From Bolinopsis microptera (Eukaryota; Ctenophora; Tentaculata; Lobata; Bolinopsidae), in assembly GCF_026151205.1 (NCBI RefSeq), contig NC_087074.1:3224001-3288000 (forward strand): a DNA stretch of 64,000 nucleotides, read 5' to 3'. The position numbers and the translations under genes were made by a program. A model generated the notes under the pieces. It had not been told where the DNA came from. It ran no database searches and worked only from the letters and a program-made list of their open reading frames with translations. This document shows positions 10,913 to 31,234 of this stretch, in pieces (position 1 is the stretch's first letter; the number at the start of each line of letters is the position of its first letter).

Positions 10913-13278
10913 TTTCCTTGTCCTTCTTCACAGAGCTGTAGATGTAGCCATCTGAATGCAGCAGTTGTTTAGTTATTCTCGTACTTTCTAGGAATGAAAA
11001 AAACATATTGGCATGTTGGATTAGAATATGCAATTTGACCACTCGTCTTTCAGTATTTACCCAAGGTTACATGATATCTCGTATACTTCGTTCAGGGGAT
11101 TTTTCTTGAGTGACATGATCTGATCACCGTGGGACCCTGGGTCTCAAGCGGTGGGTTGAAGCAGGTCGTTTACCAAGATTCGAAATTGACGAAAAAGGTA
11201 ACAGAATCTAATAAGCAACAACAACAGCATGGCTATTACCTAGCAAGTTAGGAACGAGGGCCGATTCCTTTTCTTTTGCGGCACGGCCACGGTCCTTTCG
11301 GTACAGATTTCCACGCACCATAGTATTATAATCAGGACGCAACTCCAGGCATATGCAGTAGTGTTATTCTCGCAGCTCTTTGATAAGTGATGACGGCCCT
11401 TCAGTTGGCCCTGGATCTCAGAAGGGCTAGTAGTCAGCCACCCGTGGTTTGCGTGGAATTAAGACCTACGAGTGTCTTTCTTGATGGTAGAACAACATGA
11501 TACTGATAATTAATGTCGTGGTTCAACTTCCGAGTGGGTCGTTATTGACCCAGTTGATCGATTTTAAAATTTAAATCAACGTACAGGAGTAATGACCAAG
11601 ATATAACATGTTTTTATACTAATATTTGTAAAAGTTTGACAACATTATATTTAATTAATCAATTTTGTGGTCCTAGTGGGTCGCTAATGACCCATTTAAC
11701 CGATTTTTCGCAGTTTATGATGATTATCACTTGCTGAGAGGCGATTTTGAACTTATGATGTCATGCTTTAGGCTGAATTCAAGAAGTTACATGGACATAT
11801 GTAGTAATAAGCAAGTGAGCCGAGTGGGTCGTTAATGACCCAAATTCTTTATTTTTAAAAGGTTAGAGTTACACAGTATTGACCATATGTTTTTAACTTA
11901 TGCTACAGTTTTTATTTTATCCTAACGTCTTTGTTTCAGAAGTTAAAGCCGAAAAACCGTGATGGGTCGTTTGCGACCCGGACGAGTGGGTCGTATGCGA
12001 CCGCAGTTAGTAAACAGCGTCTAGCTCTGTTTGTGAACATCTGATTATCACGGGCTTTTCATATGTCTCAAGGAAATCGTTGCCCGCAACTATTTTGTCC
12101 TCAACAAAATAAGCCTACATAAAGTTTTAATGTCCCAATCAAGGCAAGAAGTAAAGTGAAATATTTTCCAACTATGACGACTAATTAGCCTAATTATTTA
12201 GTTGTTAGTAATTAATTGGGTCTCGACTGGAAAGTCAATAATGTAGCCCAATAAATTTTGAGCATATGTGCGAAAGATTCGTTGCGTTTAGTATTATGGT
12301 TTGTCCTCTATAGCCTCTAGAAAAGGTGGGTCGTAAACGACCCTATCGTCCCTAATGGGTTAAAGGACACTTTATTCAAGAGAAAGAAGCTTGCCTTAGG
12401 TTCAGAGTCAAGAACAACTGACCCATGCACCAAACCTGGCGAGAAGAAGAAAGGCAGACCCTGCCAAACTTGTCACCTTGTTAGTGGCAATTCCATGGTC
12501 TCCAATAATGGACACTCAGTCAGAACTCAAGGTGGTAACTGTAAGACACGCAACATTGTGTACGGCGCGACATGCAAACTTTGTACTGTTAATAACGTAT
12601 ACGTGGGAAAAACAGTCACCAGCCTCAGCCAACGTGTGAATGGTCATCGCAGTAAATATTATGAGATTTTAGAGGCGAGTAGTAAGGGGAATGTTGAGAG
12701 CCATAGAGTTTTTGATGACGAGAATGTTTTAGGGGCACATCTTTTTTCAGTTCATAATTTGAGGGAGAGATCTGTTTTCAATGAAAGTTTCCATTTTGAT
12801 ATTTTGTGTTCTACATCCCCAGATAATATTAGAAAGTCAGAACAGTTTTATATTAACAAATTGAAGACACTTTATCCGTTTGGCCTGAACAATGTGAATT
12901 CCGTTTCTGGAAGCTAATTTTTCATGGTGTCCCGAATTTTATTTTTAAATCGTCCATTTTTTGTTTATATATGCAGTCTATCAATTTTTGAATTGCGTCT
13001 TTTTGATTTAATGAACTACTGCAGACTCCACATTATTATAGTATATGCGATTAATTTTGTTCCGATTTTAAACTATTCCATTTTTACGAGATGCTAAATT
13101 AATTTTTTGAGACTTTACTACATTTTTGATGAGAATTTTTGACATTTTCAAACTAACCATTGATATTCTCAGATTATGTGACTGATTAAATGCTGAAGAT
13201 AAAAGAAATATATTCATTTTGCTAAGATTATGTTTGCGTTTCATTGCTCAACAGCTGTTCGAAGGATCAAATATAAGA

Positions 13279-13293
13279 TAATATTCTACAGTT
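13279..13293. repeat. Right 15-bp target duplication of the Penelope-like element
   Basis: Exact repeat of TAATATTCTACAGTT found at 8946-8960. It marks the 3' end of the Penelope-like insertion. Confidence 0.75.
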
Positions 13294-16200
13294 TGTAGTA
13301 ATTATAGTGTTATATCTACAGTATAGCTTAACTGGCGAGCAAGCATCGTCCCACTCGGCCGGGACGAAAATACCGAGTCCAATCACAGAAAGTTGATCAT
13401 AAACTAAAGATAAATATAAGAGCTCGGACATCGACAAAAATCACACACTCCAGACGACGGGGGAAGAGAGGAAAGAAAGAGCGGCGCACATTGGGATTTA
13501 TTCATGCATACTGGGTTGTGCAGTGGCGCTTAATTTTTCATTCTGTTATTATATTAAATATTTTCAATATGAACACAATAGCCCGTGAAATCGATATCTC
13601 CTTGCTCTAACCAGAGCCCTCTCGCCTGCGTCACGCAGTACGCGTAGGCACATGGCTATGTGAACTACTGGGCTGAGTGTGCCTGATCGCCGAGCTGCGA
13701 AGAATTGAATTGAAGGTGGTCACGCAGTACTCGTATACACATGGCTATGTGAATATTAAAATTGTTTCACGGTGAATTATACTAAACGGCGTTCAATTTA
13801 TACCTGTCTTCACGTGTGAGTGTTTACAAACAATTAAGAGTACGTTGTATCACGTCGTGACCCCCATCGTCGTTACACTATACACTATAGTGAAGAGTGT
13901 AGATTTTCTACGATACAGGCGGGTCATACAACGTATGACAAAGAGTACGTCATCGATTTTTGAAAAATATGGTGATATTTTTGGTAGATCAGTCTTTTAT
14001 CTTTTACTTTAAAAAATACAAGCTTCCATTCACGAGATAGCCAGATATCTGGCAACGCCGCTCATGATGCTTCTCCTTACTGGGCCGCGCTCAGCCTGTC
14101 ATTCTGCCTGATCTCTATTCGTATGTTTATGAACATGATAGCCTGAGGTCCCCAGGTAAGCTTCTCCAAGCTCACACAAGTGTCAGCAAAGATATTCATG
14201 CATTTCTGCACGAGGAGCCCATCACAGCCACCAACAATTAATTTGTTTCCAAGGCTTAGGCCGTTACCATTTTGTGCTATATTTGTGCTGTCTTTATGTC
14301 TTTGTGCTGTCTTTCATCCATCCAGTGGATTTATTTAACTTTTGTTTTATTTGTGCGTGTGATTATAAGCCTGCTGCTGTGATAGAATTAAATAGTATCT
14401 AACTTGGTAGTGAAGCCACCTAACATATACAGTGAGCAGGAACACAATAGCCTCAAGAAGCTCACCATGAAATTGATCAGCTAGTTGAGGATCTGATTTG
14501 GGATTACTGGGGCTGTTACGAGTGACAATCCTGATATAACAAGGTGGTTTGTTTGTTTACCCAATTAGGCTCAAGTTTAACGTACATGTAGACAACTGTC
14601 ACTGATCTGATGAAAACAGTGATCGCAACTTATCGACAAAGTTATTTCAAATTGTACGGATATCACCTGTAATCATTCCATAGTGAGGTCAAAAAAGAAT
14701 TTGCATGGGAGCCCCATCTTATCCATGCTAGGTTATTCCAGGACAGAAGAGTAACCAGTCAGATTCGGTACATTTCGCATCATCTTAGATTTAGAGATAT
14801 GATAAAATACCACTAGTTACAATGTCGGTAATGGTTGCTTCAATCTTGATTTCACGTTCGTACCGCTACCCTATCGCAAGGATAATAGAATAATTGCTTT
14901 CTAGAATCTTTTACGTGAGATCCCCAGGAATTAAGGAATTGATTTTGCAAGTTTTCAATTATTACTTAAGGGCTGCAAGAGTTTGCGAGGAGAATTGCGT
15001 TAAGCAGTGATAATGAGTTGCTCTGGAGAAGGTTCGGATTGATACTGTTGAAGCCAGGGGTATAGGAAAATCTTGGCAAGGGGCGGAAAGGGGCCAACTT
15101 TTATCAGCCTCATTTAGCCTATCCGTCATTGCATTATCTAAATTGTCTTACTGCTTAAGTGTAGTCCAAATTTACATTCCTCATTGCTATAATTCATTCC
15201 TGAAAGCAAATTTTCCAACATTTTTCCAGATTCTCCTTCTTTGCACCCTTTTAGAGACTTATTGGTTATTACTGTAAGTATATTTTCAAAATTTGTAGGA
15301 CTTTATCCTTTGACCCCTAAATTGGCACAGCAAAGCCAAAATCTTACTGGATTTATCATTTCACATTACTAGATTTCAATCCTGAAAGCAAACTTTCTAA
15401 AATTCTTTCAAAGAATACAATATTTTAATTGGTCTGAGGAATGAAACACCTAATATGATCAATCACAGCCCCACCAATCTCTAAGAGATTATCAGTCAGT
15501 GATATAAAACAATCATAATAATAAATCAATCATAATAATAAATCAAATCATAAATAAAATCAACACAATGGGGAAATAGGAAATACAAACAATGGCGCTC
15601 TGAAAGACTCTGTTCGTTCATACACTTTCAATAATAAAGAATGTCAATAACTTTACTCTTCACTGCTGAGTTAATCTTTGAAACTACATTCTGATCCGAG
15701 TGTTGGGCTATTTGGTTATATAAACCATACCCATTTTCCGCTGGGTCGATATTCTTTACCTCACATAACTTATCCCACATCTCTACTTGTAGTCTTCATT
15801 CTTCATAGCTCATTGATGTTCTCCATTGTGGCGGGGCTGTTAGGCGAGCTGCTCGTGTGCCAGGGTCTCTCACAACATATTGCACATTAGTGTTTCCATT
15901 AGGGGGTGGTTGTTATTCTTCTTTTTCATCTCCTGATACCTGAACTAACACAATATATGCATCCCTTTTTCGAATCAAACTTATTTAGCAAGAGCTGCTA
16001 GTAGGCTCTTATATAATGTATTTAAAATCGTATTATTTGAATCGTTCTTGAAACTGTGTTTAAAAATGATCTCTAGTGCCAACGTGCTCAGCTAGACCTT
16101 TAAAAAAATGTTCTACTGCGAAATGTTCGTCATTAATACCCATCTGCTAACAGAATTTAAACAGGATGCAGCCTTCGGCAATGATCCTGCCATAAACTTT

Positions 16201-16660
16201 AAAGTTTTTTACATGCATGGTTGATACTAAATGTTGCTGTTTTGACATTCAGGCGCACACCGCGTTACATTTTTAAAACTTTATGATTTTGGGCTCCTCA
16301 TGAAGAAAATCATTCCTACGCCCCTGGTTGAAGCACTCAATTTTTGATTCAATACCTACAAACCATGATAACTTGAGGTTAGCCTGCTCAGTCATTTCAG
16401 CGTTGACTAGTTTGTCTAGAGGGGAGGCTCATAATTCTTTTGAAAAATTTAACGCTCAGTTTCAAAGTTTCAATGGTGATTGGGTATGAACCAGTTGGGT
16501 ATGAACCAGTTTTTCGATGATATTATGAAGTATTAACGAAGGTGGGAGCGATTCATCATTCTCCACAGGTGGAAAGTCCTCCACGGAAAGACCAGCAATG
16601 ATCTGAACGGCTTGGAAACCTTCAGTAATTTCATCAAAACGTAGAACCAGTTCAACAGCA
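13294..16660. other. Gene-free region
   Basis: No host exon was recognised. A pair of diverged direct repeats containing GTCACGCAGTAC and CACATGGCTATGTGAA lies at about 13630-13760. A TACGTTGTATCACG... / ...CATACAACGTATGA inverted pair lies near 13840-13940. A small AATCATAATAATAAATCA duplication lies near 15510-15560. These look like decayed repeats of unknown class. Confidence 0.4.
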
Positions 16661-16664
16661 AACC

Positions 16665-16930
16665 TCACCTTGTTTGACAATTCATTTGCAGTTCAGGGAC
16701 CTAAATTGTGGAATGCAATTTCAAATCTCGAGCACTTCAAAGATAAGCTCACAAAGTTCATGTTGTCTCTCCCTGATAAACCGCCGTTCAGGGGATATAC
16801 TCCTCCAAATACGAACTCTCTGCTGTGCTGTCGCAACAAGCGAGACTTTACTTCGCTATGAGGTGGTCAGAAGATGTGATGGCCCGTCAAGTCTTGACGA
16901 AACTCAACATAGGTCACATATAAGTAGGTC
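16665..16930 (+). mobile_element. LINE 3' end fragment
   Basis: A 3' relic of a non-LTR retrotransposon. The frame starting near 16670 reads FDNSFAVQGPKLWN, then a spacer, then LSLPDKPPFRGY and NTNSLL. This is the extreme C-terminus typical of LINE reverse-transcriptase proteins. Two other fragments in the window (about 22080-22350 minus, 58925-59200 plus) share this order of motifs and a GAGGTGGTC..(T)GATG word just after the coding end. All three therefore probably belong to one family. The catalytic domain is absent and the copy is dead. Confidence 0.75.
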
Positions 16931-16934
16931 ACCC

Positions 16935-18311
16935 CATTATACAGCTTTTGATTGTTCTAATTCTTTCCCTGAAACTGCTCCAGATTGCTATTCTTGTTAT
17001 ATTTGAGTGACCTTTATATTTGAGTGACTTTTATAATTTATATTATCTCAGTATAAAGTATATCAACACTGAACTACTCATTTTCTGTGCTTTATTTTGT
17101 AAAGAAATAATTCTCAATGCTTACATACTAAAGCAGATTGCGACTTATTAAGTTATGATCTTAATTATCCATCAAGCAAGATTACAAGAAATTCCTGCCC
17201 TATTACAAGAAATTCCTGCCTTAAGTGAAGTGAGATTATCTTGCTCGATTTGTGTGTTTGCATAGATAATAGCTTTTATTATCTTCGTTTTGAATTTGTT
17301 ATGTTTTAATCGTTATGTTTTAATCGTTAAAATTCCAGATTCTGACCTGCAGGAGACCAGCCAATCGATTTAGACTGGGCCATATCTGCTTCCCAAGCAG
17401 CCAAACTCGGACGCTCACGTCTTTACTATGTATACTTGCTATTGAAATTATAATACTTTTCAGTTTACACTCAGTTAATCTTTCCCCTGCAATTTTGTGA
17501 CGAAATTAAAGACAGTAGCCCATGGTAAGAGCATATTCAGGGATTGGTTTCTATAAAAATGGAAATAGAAGTGGCACCTCGAATATATCACGCTTAACCA
17601 GATTGGCGACATAAGTGATAAGTTCATAAGAGTCCTAATTTTTTGCTATATCAAATTATTAGGTAGATACTACTGATAAGCCATAAAGGCCAAGCAAAAT
17701 TTGGGCCATAAGTTGAAATAGAAGTGGCACCCTAGGTATTTTAACCATTAAAGCATGTAAATCTTAAATTGTCACACCTTGCCCAATCTTTTGTAGGACT
17801 AATGTCATTACCTAATGTCATTACCGAAAGATTTCAGTATAGTTGTATCTCAACCGCAACGTATTGTTATCTATCCCAGGTCATGTTTCACTGTATTTTG
17901 ACCTGTTGAGAGTTCTTCTTCCAACAAATTTCATTATTTTGCCGGTCTTTTTTTGTTGTTTAGCTGCTTGATTATGGTTTAATGTCGTTAAAAAGATAGT
18001 ATATACAGGTGGCCAAAAGTCAGTACACGTACGTTAGGGCCTAGTTTTCAGTCACTGAGTGCCCCATTGAAATTATCCTTTTTGGCATGTCTTGCTATTA
18101 TCGCTCATTCGAGGAATATCATTTTTTCAAATGAACATTTATTTTTGCAGATGTTAGACATTTTGAATGATTGGATCAAGTCAAAATGTAATAGATTGTG
18201 TTTGGCCCTTGTACAAATAATATGGTTACAATTTACAAATGATAACACAACCTATTTTTGGTAACATTTATAGTGTGTTAAATTAATTTTATTCTCATTT
18301 AGCGGGTAAAA
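16935..18311. other. Upstream region of the SPTLC2-like gene
   Basis: No exon was recognised. A 19-bp direct duplication (TACAAGAAATTCCTGCC) lies near 17187-17221. The promoter of the downstream gene is expected here or in an unseen 5' exon, but no clear TATA box or initiator could be assigned. Confidence 0.35.
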
Positions 18312-27531
<9,220 letters not shown>

Positions 27532-27951
27532 AAAACATATCGGAATACGGTCATGACAAAGGATCCATATTTCAGAAAACTTTCGCAGTATCTCGGAACT
27601 GATAATACTAATAGCTATAATGTTGGTTGTTGGTATTCAAACCATATAATTATAAACCAATCTTGAATCACAGCCACGAACATGAAGGAGTTTTTATCTT
27701 TTTACTTAAATGGCTGCAATTTATCCAGTAACCCTCACCCCATGTTTGTCTATCAATTGACAATAGTAACGTAGTTCAAGTGTAAATTGAACCAATAAAC
27801 GTTATATCAAAGATGAATACCTTTGATAGCAGATCGTAAACATACCTGAGTATTATACAATGCTTTACTCAATTTTTAATCTTTCTAGGTTTAGTTTTAC
27901 GGTCTAATTATTTAGCTTTTAACCTGATATACAAATTGTATTATTACTTAA

Positions 27952-28882
27952 GGGGGGGGGGGGGGGGTTCACCCTGATTTTTTGTGAAACTTGGTTTCGA
28001 GATAGCAGTTGACCAACAAACTAGGACCAGTGACCAAACTTTTGAGGGGGTCCCGGACCCCAACCGCCAAACGGTGCCCGCGGGGCAGCCACACACATTG
28101 GTCCAAATTAGGCCCAATTTAGCCAAATACCCTGAACATACCCAAAATCCAGATTTTAGGTGCAAAAATTTGGCGGCCAAATTCCAAAATTTGCAATGCA
28201 AAATTCAGAATTTGGCCGCCAAATTTTTTTAAAGGCCTAACTCAAAATTCCAATACAAAACTTAAGGTCGAAATGCGATTCTACGTTGATTCTGAAAATT
28301 TCATGTAAAAATATTGAAACCCTATTGAGTTCTATTGTTTTGAGCGAAGTCAGTTTTGCAAATATCGCGAACTGAGATATGGGCAATTTTGTTCATTTTT
28401 TGCGATTATTTGACCACAGAATCCACAGTTAGGTAGATACTGAGCTGATAATCATAGATAATGGTAGAATAGGCTTACCTTCCATATAAAGTTGGTTTCA
28501 TTCAAAAATATTGATATTTGACCAATTTATGGGCCAAAATCGATCAAATTTGGTGCGTATGCCCAAATATGGTCATATGGTTTTTGCTCATAACTCAGTC
28601 ATTTTTTGTCCAATCTTGATGAAAATTCATATACGAGTTCAGGGGACCACTAGCTACAAGTAGAGCACCTAAAATCTGGATTTTGGGCATGTTCAGGGTA
28701 TTTGGCTAAATTGGGCCTAATTTGGACCAAATATGGGCGTGGCTGCCCCACGGGCACCGTTTGGCGGTTGGGGTCCGGGACCCCATCAAAAGTTTGGTCA
28801 CTGGTCCTAGTTTGTTGGTCAACTGCTATCTCGAAACCAAGTTTCACAAAAAAATCAGGGTGAACCCCCCCCCCCCCCCCCC
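27952..28882. mobile_element. 931-bp TTAA-flanked foldback element with G-run tips
   Basis: It is flanked by TTAA at 27948-27951 and 28883-28886. The tips are a run of G on the left and C on the right, followed by inverted arms of about 220 bp: GGTTCACCCTGATTTTTTGT... at 27966, mirrored by ...ACAAAAAAATCAGGGTGAAC at about 28846-28866. The arms carry the shared words TTTCGAGATAGCAGTTGACC and GGTCCCGGACCCCAACCGCC. The centre (about 28170-28650) has no open frame of note. The TTAA sites suggest piggyBac-type mobilisation, but the tips differ from those of the element at 9527. A truncated relative lies at 47275. Confidence 0.75.
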
Positions 28883-29129
28883 TTAAACAGGAGGATTGCG
28901 CTTTTACGTGTTATATCTTATAGAGCGCGATCGCAAATATGAAGCTATAAGTATATTAAGTGAAACTGTTATCTCTATGTACTTGTTAATGTTAGGATTG
29001 AAAGTTTTATAATTATAGTCATTAGTCACTCGGTGGAGTGGCACGAATTTTATCACTAGAGCAATCCTATTAGATTGCTGATGAAATATTTTTACTCGGA
29101 ATTTGCTTTATGCATACTCAATACTTTAA

Positions 29130-29206
29130 GGTGCAGTTTATATCTCCGCCAAAAGCATCACATTTTAGCATTGCTTTTGCATTTTGGCGGAGATATAAAC
29201 TACACC
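29130..29206. mobile_element. 77-bp MITE with 9-bp target duplication
   Basis: A very small complete element. The left end GGTGCAGTTTATATCTCCGC then CAAAA is matched by the right end TTTTGGCGGAGATATAAACTACACC. The 9-bp direct repeat ATACTTTAA flanks it exactly (29121-29129 and 29207-29215). A 9-bp duplication is typical of Mutator-like elements; an 8-bp hAT duplication plus a chance base cannot be excluded. Confidence 0.85.
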
Positions 29207-29495
29207 ATACTTTAAAGCTAAAACCAATTTTGTAGTTTTTAGGTTAATACGGGCTTAATACTCTATTTTGTTTTTTTTTGATTTGTAAATTTGAGCTTCT
29301 GTAGTTATGGCATGGATGTGAAAGTGTGCAATATACCTATGTAATGATGATGTTAATAATAATCTTGATGAGTTTTAACTTTAAAAAAGCTTAAGTTTTA
29401 CTGAAACTCATGGTAAAAGTCCCTTCAAGTAGGCGCTAGTCACTAGTGTAGAAGAATCCGAGCTCGTACGCTAAATCCGACAGCCATTCAAATTA

Positions 29496-30389
29496 CCTTA
29501 TCGGACCTTATTTGGACGGACATTACTTGAACGCTGGAGGCCCTAGCGTTCATCTTAATGTCCGTTCAAATAAAGTCCGTTCAATTAATGTCCGTCCAAG
29601 TTAAAGTCCGTTGAAATTTTTTCAAAAATTTTTCCATTTCGAACTTTTTGTCCAGAATATGACAACTTTGAGAACTTTGTTGTGCCGTAAGTTAACGACG
29701 AAAAGGTTCTCCTTGGTCTGCCGGAGGCACAGAAAACTCTACTACTACTACTACTAGTATATGATGTTTTCAAGGGTCACTTGACGGAAAAAGTCAACGA
29801 AATTATGGCACTCAACAACATAGTTCATGAACTAGTCCCCGCCAACATGACAAACTTGTTCCAGCCTCTAGATATTATGGGTAAATCGTGTTGCCAAGGA
29901 CATTGTCCGACGTTGTTATAGTTCATATTACTCGGGGGCGGTAATGAAACAGTGCTAGGAAAGCTCCACGTGATGTTAAGGTTAACCTTAAGTTGTCTAA
30001 GATAAAACCACTCCACGCCGAATGGCTTGTAAAAGTTAACACTGAAATGCAGGACCGGGGTAGTTTGATAAAAAAAAGGTTTCCATGAAGCTAGAAATCA
30101 CTGATGCTTTAAGCATGGACTATTTCATGCACGAAAACCCATTTGATGAAGATGATATGTGATATTAGACACTGATCAAGTACACATTTTTAAACATTTT
30201 TACTGCTTAATGACTGCTTTTCTTACTAACTGTATAAAAATGGATTTGAAAATCATTTGCTGAAATTTAAAAAACGTCAAAAAAAATTCGGATTTTTGAT
30301 GGTTTTGAATGCCTTCGAGCGTTCACATTAATGTCCGTTCATAATTATGGCCGTTCATGTAATGTCCGTCCAAATAAGGTCCGATAAGG
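29496..30389 (+). mobile_element. pogo/Tigger-like DNA transposon relic
   Basis: An 894-bp element flanked by TA on both sides. Its tips are CCTTATCGGACCTTATTTGG and the inverse CCAAATAAGGTCCGATAAGG; further GTCCGT words are repeated near both ends. Inside are broken plus-strand pieces of a DDE transposase of the pogo/Tigger type: a YDVFKGH block near 29755, VHELVPANMTNLFQPLDI near 29820-29880, and a C-terminal ITDALSMDYF..NPFDEDDM near 30097-30160. The start of the protein and the helix-turn-helix domain are missing, and the pieces lie in different frames. It is a dead, internally deleted copy of the IS630-Tc1-mariner superfamily between two convergent genes. Confidence 0.8.
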
Positions 30390-30391
30390 TA

Positions 30392-31234
30392 CAATTTGTT
30401 ATTCTCTGGTTTCACTTAGCCATATCCGTTCATGATCGAGGGGCTCAGGGGTGGTCTCAATTTCTTGGAAAATCATTTTATATCACGCGCATACTAGCTG
30501 CGCGCTCCCACGCGCACATCGTAAATGATGGCAATATGGTACTTTTGATAGCCATAAACGCTAAACCGTACAAAGCAAAGTACCGTTTTCAGGTTGCGGT
30601 AACGTACAGACGGTCGGTGTTATAAACAGTCCATTTATTTCCCTCTCCGTGTCGGCTCATAATAAAATAAAACACATTGATTGACCAGGTAGTAATATTA
30701 AACATTGGTACAACTCTCTACATGACAGAAATTATTGAATCTTGGAAATACAATAATTATGAAACACTGCCCATCAACGGCGCCTCTATCATGAGAAAAT
30801 CAAAATGCTAAAAGTTTTAAGTTCCCTAAAAACGGAGAACGCAGTAAATGGATAAGGTGGAGATCTGTCACTTTCTCTCGACTTCCGCTCCGAAGTTGGA
30901 TCGGGACAACTTCTAGCAAAAGGAGACGTAACCTCGCACCACGTGGTTCCCACGTGGTAAAACATATTCAGCGGAACCCACGATATACGAGGTAAAAACT
31001 TGCGCCAAGCAAGTCATGTGACAGTGCCATGTAGAGGATACTTGGTAACTAAATTACAGGTCTTTTGAAAATGCTTACATGTAAATATAGCGGATAGTTA
31101 AATTTATTAATTATATGTTATCATTGCGAGAAAAAAGTTAAATATGTATCGTACTTGTTATAAATCAGTTTTTTGAAAATAAAATTTCAGAATATCAAAT
31201 ATTCATGAGATAAAGATTGTTCAGATCTTGAGAT
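30392..31234. other. 3' flank of the FAM120-like gene
   Basis: No separate gene is seen. This should contain the 3' UTR of the minus-strand FAM120-like gene. An AATAAA on the minus strand lies near 31095-31102, about 130 bp past the stop, and another near 30640-30646. Two CACGTGG words occur within 20 bp near 30940-30960. Confidence 0.4.

Larger units (their letters stand above)
9527..12359. mobile_element. TTAA-flanked long-inverted-repeat element, piggyBac type, non-autonomous
   Basis: The element lies inside the Penelope-like reading frame, flanked by TTAA at 9523-9526 and 12360-12363. Its tips are inverted: CCCATTAGGGACGA on the left and TCGTCCCTAATGGG on the right. TTAA duplication and CCC..GGG tips fit the piggyBac superfamily. 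Inside the tips, arms of about 600 bp (roughly 9660-10250 and 11405-12003) are almost identical inverted copies. Each arm carries several near-palindromes of the form GGGTC(N4-5)ACGACCCACT (near 9685, 9832, 9967 and 10109 on the left). A looser inverted pair lies further in (about 10530-10640 and 10915-11020). No transposase frame is present, so it depends on another copy. A hAT-type MITE and another short element sit in its centre. Confidence 0.85.
8961..13278 (+). mobile_element. 5'-truncated Penelope-like retroelement, split by a DNA transposon
   Basis: Two open segments belong to one Penelope-like element. The first (8986-9526) encodes the end of a Penelope-type reverse transcriptase, with FLDIQYKF, a KPTDANRYLEF block and SFHPRHTFRSIVFSQALRYR, followed by a linker. 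The second (12364-12917) encodes a Cys-rich motif (CQTCH) and a GIY-YIG-type endonuclease: IVYGATCKLC, VYVGKT, LSQRVNGH and a distal EQFYINKLKTL. The catalytic palm of the reverse transcriptase is missing, so the copy is 5'-truncated as many retroelement insertions are. The frame is in register on both sides of the interrupting TTAA-flanked element. Flanking 15-bp duplications mark the ends, and about 360 bp of 3' non-coding DNA follows the stop. It is non-autonomous but looks young. Confidence 0.88.

Noticed and set aside
16462-16680. Minus-strand 72-codon frame with ILHNIIEKLVHTQ, resembling a LINE reverse-transcriptase block
   Set aside because: The similarity is short, lies opposite to the plus-strand LINE 3' end next to it and lacks neighbouring RT motifs. 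It is too weak to call.
18067-18264. 65-codon frame just upstream of SPTLC2 exon 1
   Set aside because: No domain, a stop before the SPTLC2 start and no in-phase splice into it. It looks like chance in AT-rich DNA.
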